From Variovorax paradoxus EPS (lineage in GTDB: Bacteria > Pseudomonadota > Gammaproteobacteria > Burkholderiales > Burkholderiaceae_C), in assembly GCF_000184745.1 (NCBI RefSeq), contig NC_014931.1, positions 1,240,001 to 1,304,000 on the forward strand: a DNA stretch of 64,000 nt. Reading direction: 5' to 3'. The translations under genes were made by a program, and so were the position numbers. The notes below the pieces were generated by a model that was not told the DNA's origin, did no database searches, and worked only from the letters and a program-made list of their open reading frames with translations. Positions 17,698-26,447 of the stretch are shown one piece after another (positions within the stretch are counted from its first letter, which is position 1; each line of letters opens with the position of its first letter).

Positions 17698-19446
17698 ATG
17701 CCGGACACCCCTCCGAAGAAACTGCGCTCGACCGAATGGTTCGGCTCGGCCGACAAGAACGGCTTCATGTACCGCAGCTGGATGAAGAACCAGGGCATTC
17801 CGGACCATGAGTTCGACGGCCGTCCGATCGTCGGCATCTGCAACACCTGGTCGGAGCTCACGCCATGCAACGCGCACTTCCGCAAGATCGCGGAGCATGT
17901 GAAGCGCGGCATTTCGGAGGCGGGCGGTTTCCCTGTCGAGTTTCCGGTGTTCTCGAACGGCGAGTCGAACCTGCGGCCCACCGCGATGCTTACGCGCAAC
18001 CTCGCGAGCATGGACGTGGAAGAAGCCATCCGCGGCAATCCGGTCGATGCCGTCGTGCTGCTCACCGGCTGCGACAAGACCACGCCGGCACTTTTGATGG
18101 GCGCGGCGAGCTGCGACATCCCGGCCATCGTGGTGACCGGCGGGCCGATGCTCAACGGCAAGCTCGAGGGCAAGGACATCGGCTCGGGCACCGCCGTGTG
18201 GCAGTTGCACGAATCGCTGAAGGCGGGCGAGATCAACCTGCACCAGTTCCTTTCGGCCGAGGGCGGCATGTCGCGTTCGGCGGGCACCTGCAACACGATG
18301 GGCACCGCTTCGACGATGGCCTGCATGGCCGAGGCGCTGGGCACCTCGCTGCCGCACAACGCGGCGATTCCGGCGGTCGATGCGCGGCGCTATGTGCTCG
18401 CGCAGATGTCGGGCATGCGCGCGGTGCAGATGGCCAAGGAAGGGCTCACGCTGTCGAAGATCCTCACGCGCGAGGCGTTCGAGAACGCGATTCGCGTGAA
18501 CGCGGCCATCGGCGGATCGACCAATGCGGTGATTCACCTGAAGGCGATTGCGGGCCGCATCGGCGTCGATCTCGAACTGGAAGACTGGACGCGCATCGGC
18601 AGCAACACGCCGACCATCGTGGATCTGATGCCCTCGGGGCGCTTCCTGATGGAGGAGTTCTATTACGCGGGTGGGTTGCCCGCCGTGCTGCGCCGGCTCG
18701 GTGAAAACGGCCTGCTGCCGCACCCCGGGGCGCTCACCGTCAACGGCCAGTCGATCTGGGACAACGTGCGCGAGGCGCCGAGCCTGAACGACGAGGTGAT
18801 CCGCCCGCTCGACAACCCGCTGATCGCCGATGGCGGCATCCGCATCCTGCGCGGCAATCTCTCGCCGCGCGGCGCGGTGCTCAAGCCCTCGGCGGCAACG
18901 CCCGAACTGCTCAAGCACCGCGGCCGAGCCGTCGTGTTCGAGAACCTGGAGCACTACAAGGAACGCATCGTGGACGAGTCGCTCGACATCGATGCGAGCT
19001 GCGTGATGGTGCTCAAGAACTGCGGCCCCAAGGGCTACCCCGGCATGGCCGAGGTGGGCAACATGGGCCTGCCGCCGAAGCTGCTGCGCCAGGGGGTGAA
19101 GGACATGGTGCGCATCTCGGATGCGCGCATGAGCGGCACGGCCTACGGCACGGTGGTGCTGCACGTCGCCCCCGAAGCCGCCGACGGCGGGCCGCTCGCT
19201 GCGGTGCGCGATGGCGACTGGATCGAGCTCGACTGCGATGCGGGCCGCTTGCACCTCGACATCAGCGACGAGGAGCTCGCCTCGCGCCTCGCGTCGTTGT
19301 CCGCATCCGATGCGCAACCGATGAGCACGCGCGGCGGCGGCTACCAGAAGCTTTACGTCAACCATGTGCTGCAGGCCGACGAAGGCTGCGACTTCGACTT
19401 TCTGGTGGGCTGCAGAGGCTCCGCCGTTCCCCGTCATTCCCATTGA
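17698..19446 (+). CDS. IlvD/Edd family sugar-acid dehydratase, probable L-arabinonate dehydratase
   Basis: The 582-residue iron-sulfur dehydratase converts an aldonate into its 2-keto-3-deoxy acid. The cluster-binding cysteines are visible as Cys57 (LTPCNAHF), Cys125 (LTGCDKTTP, with the active-site Lys127) and Cys198 (AGTCNTMGTAST), a spacing that matches the pentonate dehydratase subgroup ([2Fe-2S] type) as I recall it. C-terminal marks are KNCGPKGYPGMAEVGNM and VRISDARMSGTAYGTVVLH. The length fits. It follows the sugar transporter and precedes a DHDPS-family dehydratase, the same order of activities as in non-phosphorylative L-arabinose pathways. D-xylonate, D-galactonate or L-fuconate remain possible substrates. 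Confidence 0.9.
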   Translation: MPDTPPKKLRSTEWFGSADKNGFMYRSWMKNQGIPDHEFDGRPIVGICNTWSELTPCNAHFRKIAEHVKRGISEAGGFPVEFPVFSNGESNLRPTAMLTRNLASMDVEEAIRGNPVDAVVLLTGCDKTTPALLMGAASCDIPAIVVTGGPMLNGKLEGKDIGSGTAVWQLHESLKAGEINLHQFLSAEGGMSRSAGTCNTMGTASTMACMAEALGTSLPHNAAIPAVDARRYVLAQMSGMRAVQMAKEGLTLSKILTREAFENAIRVNAAIGGSTNAVIHLKAIAGRIGVDLELEDWTRIGSNTPTIVDLMPSGRFLMEEFYYAGGLPAVLRRLGENGLLPHPGALTVNGQSIWDNVREAPSLNDEVIRPLDNPLIADGGIRILRGNLSPRGAVLKPSAATPELLKHRGRAVVFENLEHYKERIVDESLDIDASCVMVLKNCGPKGYPGMAEVGNMGLPPKLLRQGVKDMVRISDARMSGTAYGTVVLHVAPEAADGGPLAAVRDGDWIELDCDAGRLHLDISDEELASRLASLSASDAQPMSTRGGGYQKLYVNHVLQADEGCDFDFLVGCRGSAVPRHSH

Positions 19447-19448
19447 CT

Positions 19449-19542
19449 CGCCCCCAGGCTGCGCGCACTTCGTGTCGCTTCTCCAACCCCCTACCGGGGG
19501 CAACACCTGCGGCCCGGCAAAGCCGGTTCCGCGGTGTCCCCC
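19449..19542. repeat. Full-length composite intergenic repeat
   Basis: A ~94-base element starts CCCCCAGGCTGCGCGCA and ends GGCCCGGCAAAGCCGGTTCC followed by GCGG, with an internal dyad (ACCCCCTACCGGGGG) and a GGC...GCC stem. It fills most of the 118-base space between the two dehydratase genes. Its left half recurs at 9995-10019 and its right half, inverted, at 57051-57084. It could form hairpins in mRNA. Confidence 0.75.
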
Positions 19543-19564
19543 GAAAGAGCCTCGTTCAACCGCC

Positions 19565-20509
19565 ATGCCCAAGCCCATGAACCACAACCTCTCCAATCCC
19601 AGATACCGCGGCATCTTCCCGGTGGTGCCGACCACCTTCACCGAACAGGGCGCGCTCGACCTCGAAAGCCAGAAGCGCTGCGTCGATTTCATGATCGACG
19701 CGGGCTCCGACGGGCTTTGCATCCTCGCGAATTTCTCGGAGCAGTTCGTGCTGTCGGACGAAGAGCGCGAGGTGCTCACGCGCACGATGCTCGAACACGT
19801 GAAAGGCCGCGTGCCTGTGATCGTGACGACCACGCACTACAGCACCAAGGTCTGCGCCGAGCGCAGCCGCCGCGCGCAGGACATGGGCGCCGCGATGCTG
19901 ATGGTGATGCCGCCGTACCACGGCGCCACCTTCCGCGTGCCGGAGCCGCAGATATTCGAGTTCTATGCGGGGCTGTCCGATGCAGTGAGCATTCCGATCA
20001 TGATCCAGGACGCACCCGCGAGCGGCACGGTGCTGTCGGCGCCGTTCCTTGCGCGCATGGCCAAGGAGATCGAGCACGTCGCGTACTTCAAGATCGAGAC
20101 CGCCAATGCGGCCGCGAAGCTGCGCGAGCTGATCCGCCTGGGCGGCGACGCCATCGAAGGCCCGTGGGACGGCGAAGAGGCCATCACGCTGATGCCCGAC
20201 CTCGATGCCGGCGCGACCGGTTCAATGACCGGCGGCGGCTATCCCGACGGCATCCGCCCGATCATCGAAGCGCATCGCGCGGGCGACCGCGACAAGGCCT
20301 TCGCGCTCTACCAGCAGTGGCTGCCGCTCATCAACTACGAGAACCGGCAGGCGGGCCTGCTGGCCTGCAAGTCGCTCATGAAGGAGGGCGGCGTGATCGC
20401 TTGCGAGGCACCGCGGCATCCGCTGCCGGCGATGCATCCCGCAACGCGCGCCGGGCTGATCGAGACGGCGAAGCGGCTGGACCCGCTGGTGCTGCGCTGG
20501 GGGAAGTAG
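19565..20509 (+). CDS. DHDPS/NAL family dehydratase, probable 2-keto-3-deoxy-pentonate dehydratase
   Basis: The 314-residue TIM-barrel protein belongs to the dihydrodipicolinate synthase/N-acetylneuraminate lyase family. The Schiff-base lysine is Lys176 in VAYFKIETAN. The usual YNxP segment is replaced by IMIQDAPASG, as in L-2-keto-3-deoxyarabonate dehydratases, which remove water and reduce the compound to 2-oxoglutarate semialdehyde rather than cleaving it as an aldolase. ATG 19565 is chosen; another ATG at 19577 is possible. It completes the route to the semialdehyde oxidised by the 7509-8963 enzyme. Its 3' end overlaps the convergent LysR gene on the other strand by about 134 bases. Confidence 0.87.
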   Translation: MPKPMNHNLSNPRYRGIFPVVPTTFTEQGALDLESQKRCVDFMIDAGSDGLCILANFSEQFVLSDEEREVLTRTMLEHVKGRVPVIVTTTHYSTKVCAERSRRAQDMGAAMLMVMPPYHGATFRVPEPQIFEFYAGLSDAVSIPIMIQDAPASGTVLSAPFLARMAKEIEHVAYFKIETANAAAKLRELIRLGGDAIEGPWDGEEAITLMPDLDAGATGSMTGGGYPDGIRPIIEAHRAGDRDKAFALYQQWLPLINYENRQAGLLACKSLMKEGGVIACEAPRHPLPAMHPATRAGLIETAKRLDPLVLRWGK

Positions 20510-21434
20510 AGGCAATGGTCAGTTCGCCGTCCTCGGCGAAGTAGGGCGCGAGGAGTTCGGCCAGCCAGTCCATCACCGCAAGCACGCGCGGCGCGAGCTG
20601 GCGCCGGTTGACGTACACCAGCGACACCGGCATGGGCCGCGCGGTGAACGCCGGCATCACCTCCACCAGTGAGCCGGCCGCAAAGCAGGGCAGCAGCCCG
20701 CCGACCGGTGCCTGGATCAGGCCGAGGCCCGCGACCGCCGCGGCGTTGTAGGCATCGGTGCCGTTCACCGTGACGATGGCGCGCACCGGCTTGATTCGGT
20801 AGCGGCCCTGGGCCGCGTCGAAGTATTCCCAGCCGGCGTCGTTCGGCGAGAGGGTCTGCGCGAAATGCACGATGCGGTGCTGCGCGAGCTCTGCCAGCGT
20901 GTGCGGCGTGCCGTGCGCCTGCAGGTAGGCCGGGCTCGCGGCGTTGGCCATCCGCATGAAGCCGAGCGGCCGCGCGATGAGCTCGGAGTCGCCCAGAACG
21001 CCCACGCGCAGCACGCAGTCGAAGCCCTCGTTCACCAGGTCGACGCGGCGGTCGGTGGTGCTGATGCCGATCTCCAATGCAGGATGCCGCGCGAGGAATT
21101 CGGGCAGGCGCGGAATGACAAGGTCGCGCGCCAAGGTGGCCGGCAGATCGATGCGCAGGCGCCCCGTGAGGCCGCCGGTGTTCGCGCGGAACATGGTGGC
21201 CAGTTGCTCTCCTTCGGAGAGGTAGTCCCTGCAACGATCGAGGAAGCGCTCGCCGTCTTCGGTGAGCCGCACGCTGCGCGTGGTGCGCTGCAGGAGCCGT
21301 GTGCCCAGGCGCTTTTCGAGGTGCTGCACGGCGACCGAGACGCGTGCGCGGGTCAGGCCGAGCTGGTCCGCGGCGCGGCTGAAGCTCGCGAGCTCGGCGA
21401 CCCTCGAGAAGATGCGCAGTTCGTCGGTGTTCAT
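20376..21434 (-). CDS. LysR family transcriptional regulator
   Basis: The 352-residue protein has an N-terminal HTH (about 5-60: IFSRVAELASFSRAADQLGLTRARVS) and an effector domain of the DsdA/PgrR-like large subgroup (FDCVLRVGVLGDSELIARPLG, VNGTDAYNAAAVAGLGLIQAP, VYVNRRQLAPRVLAVMDWL). The family normally ends near residue 305. The last ~45 residues (rich in Ser, Ala, Pro and Arg) lie entirely on the antisense strand of the preceding dehydratase gene and look like read-through into non-homologous sequence. It is divergent from an SDR gene, which is its probable target. It is not obviously part of the sugar circuit. Confidence 0.87.
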   Translation of the reverse strand: MNTDELRIFSRVAELASFSRAADQLGLTRARVSVAVQHLEKRLGTRLLQRTTRSVRLTEDGERFLDRCRDYLSEGEQLATMFRANTGGLTGRLRIDLPATLARDLVIPRLPEFLARHPALEIGISTTDRRVDLVNEGFDCVLRVGVLGDSELIARPLGFMRMANAASPAYLQAHGTPHTLAELAQHRIVHFAQTLSPNDAGWEYFDAAQGRYRIKPVRAIVTVNGTDAYNAAAVAGLGLIQAPVGGLLPCFAAGSLVEVMPAFTARPMPVSLVYVNRRQLAPRVLAVMDWLAELLAPYFAEDGELTIASTSPSAAPAGPAASPSRSARRALRDASPAADAAVPRKRSRRPPS

Positions 21435-21519
21435 GGCGGCAGATTGTTTCTTCTTCAGATAACAGTGTGCGCGGTTTGGCGGAATTTATCTTTCTGCCGG
21501 TAATTTTTAAAGTCCACGT

Positions 21520-21533
21520 ATCGATTCACCGAT
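21520..21533. promoter_or_regulatory. Possible LysR operator between the divergent LysR and SDR genes
   Basis: ATCGATTCACCGAT is a 4-base-arm inverted repeat of the length seen in LysR boxes, 21 bases before the SDR start. An AT-rich stretch (GGTAATTTTTAAAG) just to its left could hold promoter elements. Assignment rests on position and symmetry only. Confidence 0.25.
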
Positions 21534-21553
21534 CAACACCCGAGGACTTTGAA

Positions 21554-22333
21554 ATGACGGCTTTCAGCACTTCCAATCCATCCCGCATCGCACTCATCAC
21601 CGGCGGCAGCCGTGGCCTCGGCCGCAGCGCCGCGCTGGCGCTCGCCGCCGATGGCGTCGATGTGATCCTGACCTACGTATCGAACGAAGCCGCCGCCAAG
21701 GCGGTGGTCGCCGAGATCGAGGCGAAAGGGCGCCGCGCCGTCGCACTGCAACTCGACGTGGGCGACAGCAAGGCCTTCGCCGCGTTCGTGGAGTCGGTGA
21801 AGGCGGCGCTCGCGGCCACCTGGCAGCGCGAGCGCTTCGACTTCCTGGTGAACAACGCGGGCGTCGGCCTGCATGTGAACTTCGAGGACATGACCGAAGC
21901 GCAGTTCGATGCGCTCTACAACATCCACTTCAAGGGCACGTACTTCCTCACGCAGAAGCTGCTGCCGCTCATCAACGACGGCGGGCGCATCGTCAACGTG
22001 TCGACGGGGCTCACGCGCTTCGCGATGGAAGGCGCTTCGGCCTATGCCGCGATGAAGGGCGCCGTGGAAGTGCTGACGCGCTACCTCGCCAAGGAACTCG
22101 GCAAGCGCGGCATCGCGGCGAACACGATCGCGCCGGGCGCGATCGAAACCGACTTCAGCGGCGGCATGGTGCGCGACAACGCCCAGGTGAATGCGATGGT
22201 GGCGGGCTTCACCGCGCTCGGACGCACGGGCAAGCCCGACGACATCGGCGGTGCGATCGCGGGCTTGCTGGGAGAGGGAAGTCGCTGGGTGAATGCCCAG
22301 CGCATCGAGGTGTCGGGCGGGATGTTCGTCTGA
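21554..22333 (+). CDS. SDR family oxidoreductase
   Basis: The 259-residue classical short-chain dehydrogenase has TGGSRGLG (16-23), NNAG (100-103), catalytic Ser near 150 (VNVSTG), Tyr164 and Lys168 (YAAMK), and a C-terminal GGMFV. The basic/serine-rich region after beta-2 (YVSNEAAAKA) suggests NADP preference. Start ATG 21554 follows GAGG and is preferred over upstream in-frame codons. The substrate is unknown. Genes of this type divergent from a LysR regulator are common in this order and often annotated as 3-oxoacyl-ACP-reductase-like. Confidence 0.87.
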   Translation: MTAFSTSNPSRIALITGGSRGLGRSAALALAADGVDVILTYVSNEAAAKAVVAEIEAKGRRAVALQLDVGDSKAFAAFVESVKAALAATWQRERFDFLVNNAGVGLHVNFEDMTEAQFDALYNIHFKGTYFLTQKLLPLINDGGRIVNVSTGLTRFAMEGASAYAAMKGAVEVLTRYLAKELGKRGIAANTIAPGAIETDFSGGMVRDNAQVNAMVAGFTALGRTGKPDDIGGAIAGLLGEGSRWVNAQRIEVSGGMFV

Positions 22334-22357
22334 GCGGTGTCCCGACGACAGGGAAGG

Positions 22358-22612
22358 TCAGTTTTTCTCGAGTTCGGTGACCTGCAGCGACAGGTCGAAC
22401 AGCTTGGACTTGCTCGCGTAGTAGCGGTCCAGGCGCCATTCCTTCAGGATGTCCATGGCGAGCTCGAAGCTCTTGTAGTCGAGGGAATAGAGCGTGACCA
22501 GCTCGAAGCTGCGTTCGGACTCCAGGGCCAACACGAGCTGGGCCAGGATCTTGGCCGATTCGTTGGCCGGGTCCGTTTCTATGAATCGGCGAGCGACCTT
22601 GATGGCATTCAT
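22358..22612 (-). CDS. Small hypothetical protein
   Basis: The 84-residue acidic/basic mixed, predicted all-helical protein (KVARRFIETDPANESAKILAQLVLALESE, FELAMDILKEWRLDRYYASK) has no signal peptide or membrane segment. It lies convergent to the SDR gene with 24 bases between stops. Composition and codon use look like a real gene. I recognise no family; the alternating helical pattern could be a small protein-interaction domain. Confidence 0.6.
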   Translation of the reverse strand: MNAIKVARRFIETDPANESAKILAQLVLALESERSFELVTLYSLDYKSFELAMDILKEWRLDRYYASKSKLFDLSLQVTELEKN

Positions 22613-22741
22613 GGGAAAGAGTTCCTCGGTGGGCAGGGACCGAGAACTATAGCTAGCAGGTCACCGTCTTTTGTGACAGTCTCGTGACAATCAAGGGCAT
22701 CCCCGCCGCGTCGTGCGACGCGGGCGGCGATGCCTTCGGGA

Positions 22742-23245
22742 TCAGCGCAAAGGTGCCGGAATCGGCGCGGGGCGCGGCGGCGGCATCATCGGGTCACGCA
22801 TCCGCTCCGCAGGCATCGGCACCATGATCGGCGCGGGCGCGCGCTCGGCGGGCATCGGCGCAGGCATCACGACGGTGGTGACCGATTCTCGGATCACGCC
22901 GCCGCCCATCACGCTGCCTTCGACGCTGGCACTGGTGTTGCCCGCGCCGCCCAACACGCGGGCTTCGCAATCCCTGCGGTCACCGGGCGACTGCTGCAGG
23001 CCGCAGCGCGCGAGCGCATTGGCGCGGTAGTCTGGCGCGCCGGTCAGGCCGCCGCGTGCGGCTTCCTGGCGGGCGGCGCCGGCTTCGCGGATGCAGGCTG
23101 CGCGGTCTTGCTGGTTATGGCCGCAAACCGCGAGTTCCTGCTGGTAGGTGCCGCCGCGCGAACCTTGTGCGGAGGCGATGCCGGCTGAGGCCATGCCGCC
23201 AACGGCGAGCAGGGCGAGGACGATCGAACGTGTGTTGCTCTTCAT
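22742..23245 (-). CDS. Small secreted protein, paralogue 1 (Cys-rich repeat core)
   Basis: The 167-residue protein starts at 23245, where AAGGAGAA gives a good ribosome site. It has a signal peptide (MKSNTRSIVLALLAVGGMASAGIASA). The core has four cysteines (LAVCGHNQQDRAACIREAGAA, LARCGLQQSPGDRRDCEARV) followed by EGSVMGGGVIRESVT and a Pro/Met/Ala-rich tail. The core is shared with the neighbouring gene at 23279-23689, so the two are tandem duplicates. Function is unknown. The spacing of Cys and Asp/Arg repeats suggests a small periplasmic domain with two disulfides. Confidence 0.75.
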   Translation of the reverse strand: MKSNTRSIVLALLAVGGMASAGIASAQGSRGGTYQQELAVCGHNQQDRAACIREAGAARQEAARGGLTGAPDYRANALARCGLQQSPGDRRDCEARVLGGAGNTSASVEGSVMGGGVIRESVTTVVMPAPMPAERAPAPIMVPMPAERMRDPMMPPPRPAPIPAPLR

Positions 23246-23278
23246 GATGAGTTCTCCTTGGAGGGATCTGTCAGTCAA

Positions 23279-23689
23279 TCAACGGGCCGGCGCGGGTTGG
23301 GCCGGCAGCGGGGTCACGGTTTCGCGGATTACGCCGCCGCCCATCACGCTGCCTTCGGTGGTGGTGCGGGCACCCCCCTTGATGCGGGCTTCGCAGTCGG
23401 CCTGATCGGCCGCGGGCTGCTCGGCGCAGCGCGCCAGGGAGTTGACCTGGCCGCGTGCCGGGCTCGGCGTGGTGAGGCCGGCGCGGCCGGCTTCCTGTTT
23501 TGCAGCACCGGCTTCGCGCAGGCACGCCGCGCGGTCTTGCTGCACGCCGTCGCACACGGCGCGTTCCTTCTGTGCGCGGGCATCGGTGCCCGGGGCCTGC
23601 GCGCTGGCGGTCTGTGCGCTGAAGACGATGAAGCCGCTGGCGGCGAAGAATGCCGTGGCGGAAAGAAGGGAACGAACTGTTGTTGTCAT
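23279..23689 (-). CDS. Small secreted protein, paralogue 2 (Cys-rich repeat core)
   Basis: The 136-residue protein (start 23689 after GGAG) has a signal peptide (MTTTVRSLLSATAFFAASGF, cleavage after ASA). The core RAVCDGVQQDRAACLREAGAA, LARCAEQPAADQADCEARI, EGSVMGGGVIRETVT matches the 22742-23245 product almost position by position; the C-terminal tail is shorter. The two genes lie head to tail with 33 bases between, directly downstream of the cyanophycin synthetase genes on the same strand. No function is assigned. Confidence 0.75.
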   Translation of the reverse strand: MTTTVRSLLSATAFFAASGFIVFSAQTASAQAPGTDARAQKERAVCDGVQQDRAACLREAGAAKQEAGRAGLTTPSPARGQVNSLARCAEQPAADQADCEARIKGGARTTTEGSVMGGGVIRETVTPLPAQPAPAR

Positions 23690-23841
23690 GCGGGCTCCTG
23701 GTTGGGGCACGACCTCGCTGGAGGTTCGTGACCGGAGCCACAGTCTGCTGCTCGCTGGGTCGCGGGGTCTGTGGGACAGCCCCGTTCAGGGGGCGGGCCG
23801 GACACGCCCCTGTGTGTGGGACATGTCCGTCAACCCGGTTG

Positions 23842-26409
23842 TCAGCCTGCTGCGATGCGCTGTGCGAGGTGAGCGAGCGCTTCCTCGACCTGATCCACGA
23901 GGATCAGCGACAGGTCACCCGGCTGCAGGCGGGCCAGCGCCGTATCGATCGCCACGAACTCGCCGCGGATCTCGTCGATCTGGCGCGTGCGACCCGCGCC
24001 CTGCAGGCCCTGGCGCAGCAGCGCCATCACCTCGCCATCGGCACGGCCCCTTTGCGCCGCGTCCTGATACAGGATCACATCGTCGAAGGCTTCGCCGAGG
24101 ATGGCCGTCTGGTCGCGGATGTCCGAATCGCGCCGGTCGCCCGCGCCGCTGATCACCACCGAGCGCTTGTTCGCCGGCATCGTGTCCACGGCCGAGACCA
24201 GCGCGCGCATGGCGTCGGTGTTGTGGCCGTAGTCGGCGATGACGGTGGCGCCGCGGTAGTCCATGACATTGAAACGCCCGGGCACGCCGGCAGCGTCGTT
24301 CATGAAGCTCGCGAGGCCGCTGCGGATGGTGTCCCAGTCGAGGCCCACGGCCCAGGCCGCGGCCACCGAGGCCATCACGTTGTCCACCTGGAAGCCGATG
24401 GTGCCGTTGCGCGTGATCGGCACGTCGCGCAGCGGGATGCGCTCGCGCCACGAACCTTCGGCGGCCACCAGCGTGTCCTGGTCGACGTACACGGTGCGCT
24501 TGCCCTGCGCGCGGTGCGTGGCCATCACCGGGTGCATGCGGTCGGCGGTGAAGAAGATCACGTGGCCGGGGCAGCCGGCCGCCATCGCGGCGACGTTCAC
24601 GTCGGCCGCGTTGAGCACCGCGTAGCCGTCGGCGGCCACGTTGCGCACGATCACGCGCTTCAGCACCGCGAGGTCTTCGACGGTGGTGATGTAGTTCAGG
24701 CCCAGGTGGTCGCCGCTGCCGATGTTGGTGACCACGGCCACCTGGCAACGGTCGAAACCGAGGCCCTCGCGCAGCACGCCGCCGCGGGCCACTTCGAACA
24801 CGGCCGCATCGACGTCGGGGTGCATCAGCACATTGCGTGCGCTCTTCGGACCGCTGCAGTCGCCGCTGTCGGTCTGCCGGCCATCTACGTACACGCCGTC
24901 GGTGTTCGTCATGCCGGTGCGCAGGCCGCTGGAGGCGAGCAGGTGGTTGATGAGGCGCGCGGTGGTCGTCTTGCCGTTGGTGCCGGTGACGGCGACCACG
25001 GGAATGCGGCCGTCGTCGCCGTGGGCGAACATGGTGTCGACCACCGCCTCGCCGACCGCGCGGCCGCGGCCGAACGAGGGCGAGATGTGCATGCGAAGGC
25101 CGGGCGCGGCGTTCACTTCGACCACGCCGCCGTGCTGCTCTTCGAGCGGACGCAGCACGTTTTCGCAGACCATGTCGACGCCGCAGATGTGCAGGCCCAC
25201 CATCTGCGCCGCATCGACCGCGCGCGCGGCCACTTCGGGGTGCACGGTGTCGGTCACGTCGGTGGCGGTGCCGCCGGTGGAGAGGTTCGCGTTGTTGCGC
25301 AGCACCACGCGCTGGCCGCGCTCGGGCACGCTCTCGGGCGTGAGGCCCTGCGATTCGAGCCGGCCGATGGCGATGTCATCGAGACGGATCTTGGTGAGCG
25401 AGGTGGCATGGCCCTCGCCGCGGCGCGGGTCGAGGTTCACGGTGTCCACGAGCTGGCGCACGGTGAGCTGGCCGTCGCCGATCACCTGCGGCGGATCGCG
25501 CCGCGCGGCGGCCACGAGCCGGTCGCCCACCACCAGCAGGCGGAAGTCGAAGCCCGGCAGGAATTTCTCGACCATCACCTCGCCGTAGACGGCGGCCGAG
25601 TCGTAGGCCGAGGTCAGCTGTTCCTTGGTGGTGATGTTGACGGTGACGCCCTTGCCCTGGTTGCCGTCCTGCGGCTTGACCACGACCGGCAGGCCGATTT
25701 CGCCGGCCGCGACCCAGCCGTCTTCGGCGCTGGTGACGGGGCGGCCCAGCGGCACCGGCACGCCGGCGGCGTTGAGCAGTTGCTTGGTCAGTTCCTTGTC
25801 CTGCGCGATCGATTCGGCCACGCCGCTGGTGCTGTCGACCTCGGCCGCCTGGATGCGGCGCTGCTTGGAACCCCAGCCGAACTGCACCAGGCTGCCGCTC
25901 GTCAGGCGCCGGTACGGAATGCCGCGCGCCACGGCGGCGTCGACGATGGAGCCGGTGCTCGGACCGAGGCGCTCGGATTCGTCCAGGTCGCGCAGCTCGG
26001 TGATGGCGGCGGTCGCGTCGAAGGGCGTGTCGGCCTGCGCGGCGGCGATCAGCGCTTCGGCCAGTTCGATGGCGCGACGGCCCACGGCCTCTTCGCTGTA
26101 CTGGAACACGACCTGGTAGACGCCTTCTTCCACCGTCGGCGAGGTGTGGCCGAAGTTGACCGCGCAGCCGGCCTGGGCCTGCAGCGCCACGGCCGCGTTT
26201 TCGAGCACGTGGGCGAGCGCCAGCGGCTGGCCCAGCACCATCGGGTGCAGTTCGCCGATGGTCGGGAAGCGGGCGCGCAGGCGCGCTTCGAAACCGGCGA
26301 GCTTGCTGATGGCGTTTTCATCGCCTTCGCAGGCCACGACCGCCTCGATGGCGGTGTGGCGGCTCCAGAGATTGGGCCCGCGAAGGGCTCGGATGCGGGT
26401 GACTTTCAT
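23842..26409 (-). CDS. cphA: Cyanophycin synthetase
   Basis: The 855-residue enzyme polymerises Asp and Arg into multi-L-arginyl-poly-L-aspartate, an intracellular nitrogen/carbon store, using ATP. There are three regions: an N-terminal domain (1-160, RGPNLWSRHTAIEA), an ATP-grasp domain that adds Asp or Arg to the backbone (about 160-470; GIPYRRLTSGSLVQFGWGSKQRRI, VVVKPQDGNQGKGV, EVNAAPGLRMH), and a Mur-ligase domain with an intact P-loop GTNGKTTT at 476-483, then NTDGVYVDGR and a C-terminal DYGHNTDAMRAL. ATG 26409 gives the expected MKVTRIRALRGPNLWS start. It lies 38 bases downstream of the cphA-prime gene on the same strand, probably one operon. Confidence 0.95.
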   Translation of the reverse strand: MKVTRIRALRGPNLWSRHTAIEAVVACEGDENAISKLAGFEARLRARFPTIGELHPMVLGQPLALAHVLENAAVALQAQAGCAVNFGHTSPTVEEGVYQVVFQYSEEAVGRRAIELAEALIAAAQADTPFDATAAITELRDLDESERLGPSTGSIVDAAVARGIPYRRLTSGSLVQFGWGSKQRRIQAAEVDSTSGVAESIAQDKELTKQLLNAAGVPVPLGRPVTSAEDGWVAAGEIGLPVVVKPQDGNQGKGVTVNITTKEQLTSAYDSAAVYGEVMVEKFLPGFDFRLLVVGDRLVAAARRDPPQVIGDGQLTVRQLVDTVNLDPRRGEGHATSLTKIRLDDIAIGRLESQGLTPESVPERGQRVVLRNNANLSTGGTATDVTDTVHPEVAARAVDAAQMVGLHICGVDMVCENVLRPLEEQHGGVVEVNAAPGLRMHISPSFGRGRAVGEAVVDTMFAHGDDGRIPVVAVTGTNGKTTTARLINHLLASSGLRTGMTNTDGVYVDGRQTDSGDCSGPKSARNVLMHPDVDAAVFEVARGGVLREGLGFDRCQVAVVTNIGSGDHLGLNYITTVEDLAVLKRVIVRNVAADGYAVLNAADVNVAAMAAGCPGHVIFFTADRMHPVMATHRAQGKRTVYVDQDTLVAAEGSWRERIPLRDVPITRNGTIGFQVDNVMASVAAAWAVGLDWDTIRSGLASFMNDAAGVPGRFNVMDYRGATVIADYGHNTDAMRALVSAVDTMPANKRSVVISGAGDRRDSDIRDQTAILGEAFDDVILYQDAAQRGRADGEVMALLRQGLQGAGRTRQIDEIRGEFVAIDTALARLQPGDLSLILVDQVEEALAHLAQRIAAG

Positions 26410-26447
26410 GGGGCTTGCGAGAGCTTGCAGTCGGACGCCGGGGCGCC

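Noticed and set aside
22730..23731. Rightward reading frames over the two small secreted proteins
   Set aside because: They oppose genes with clear signal peptides, ribosome sites and paralogy on the minus strand.
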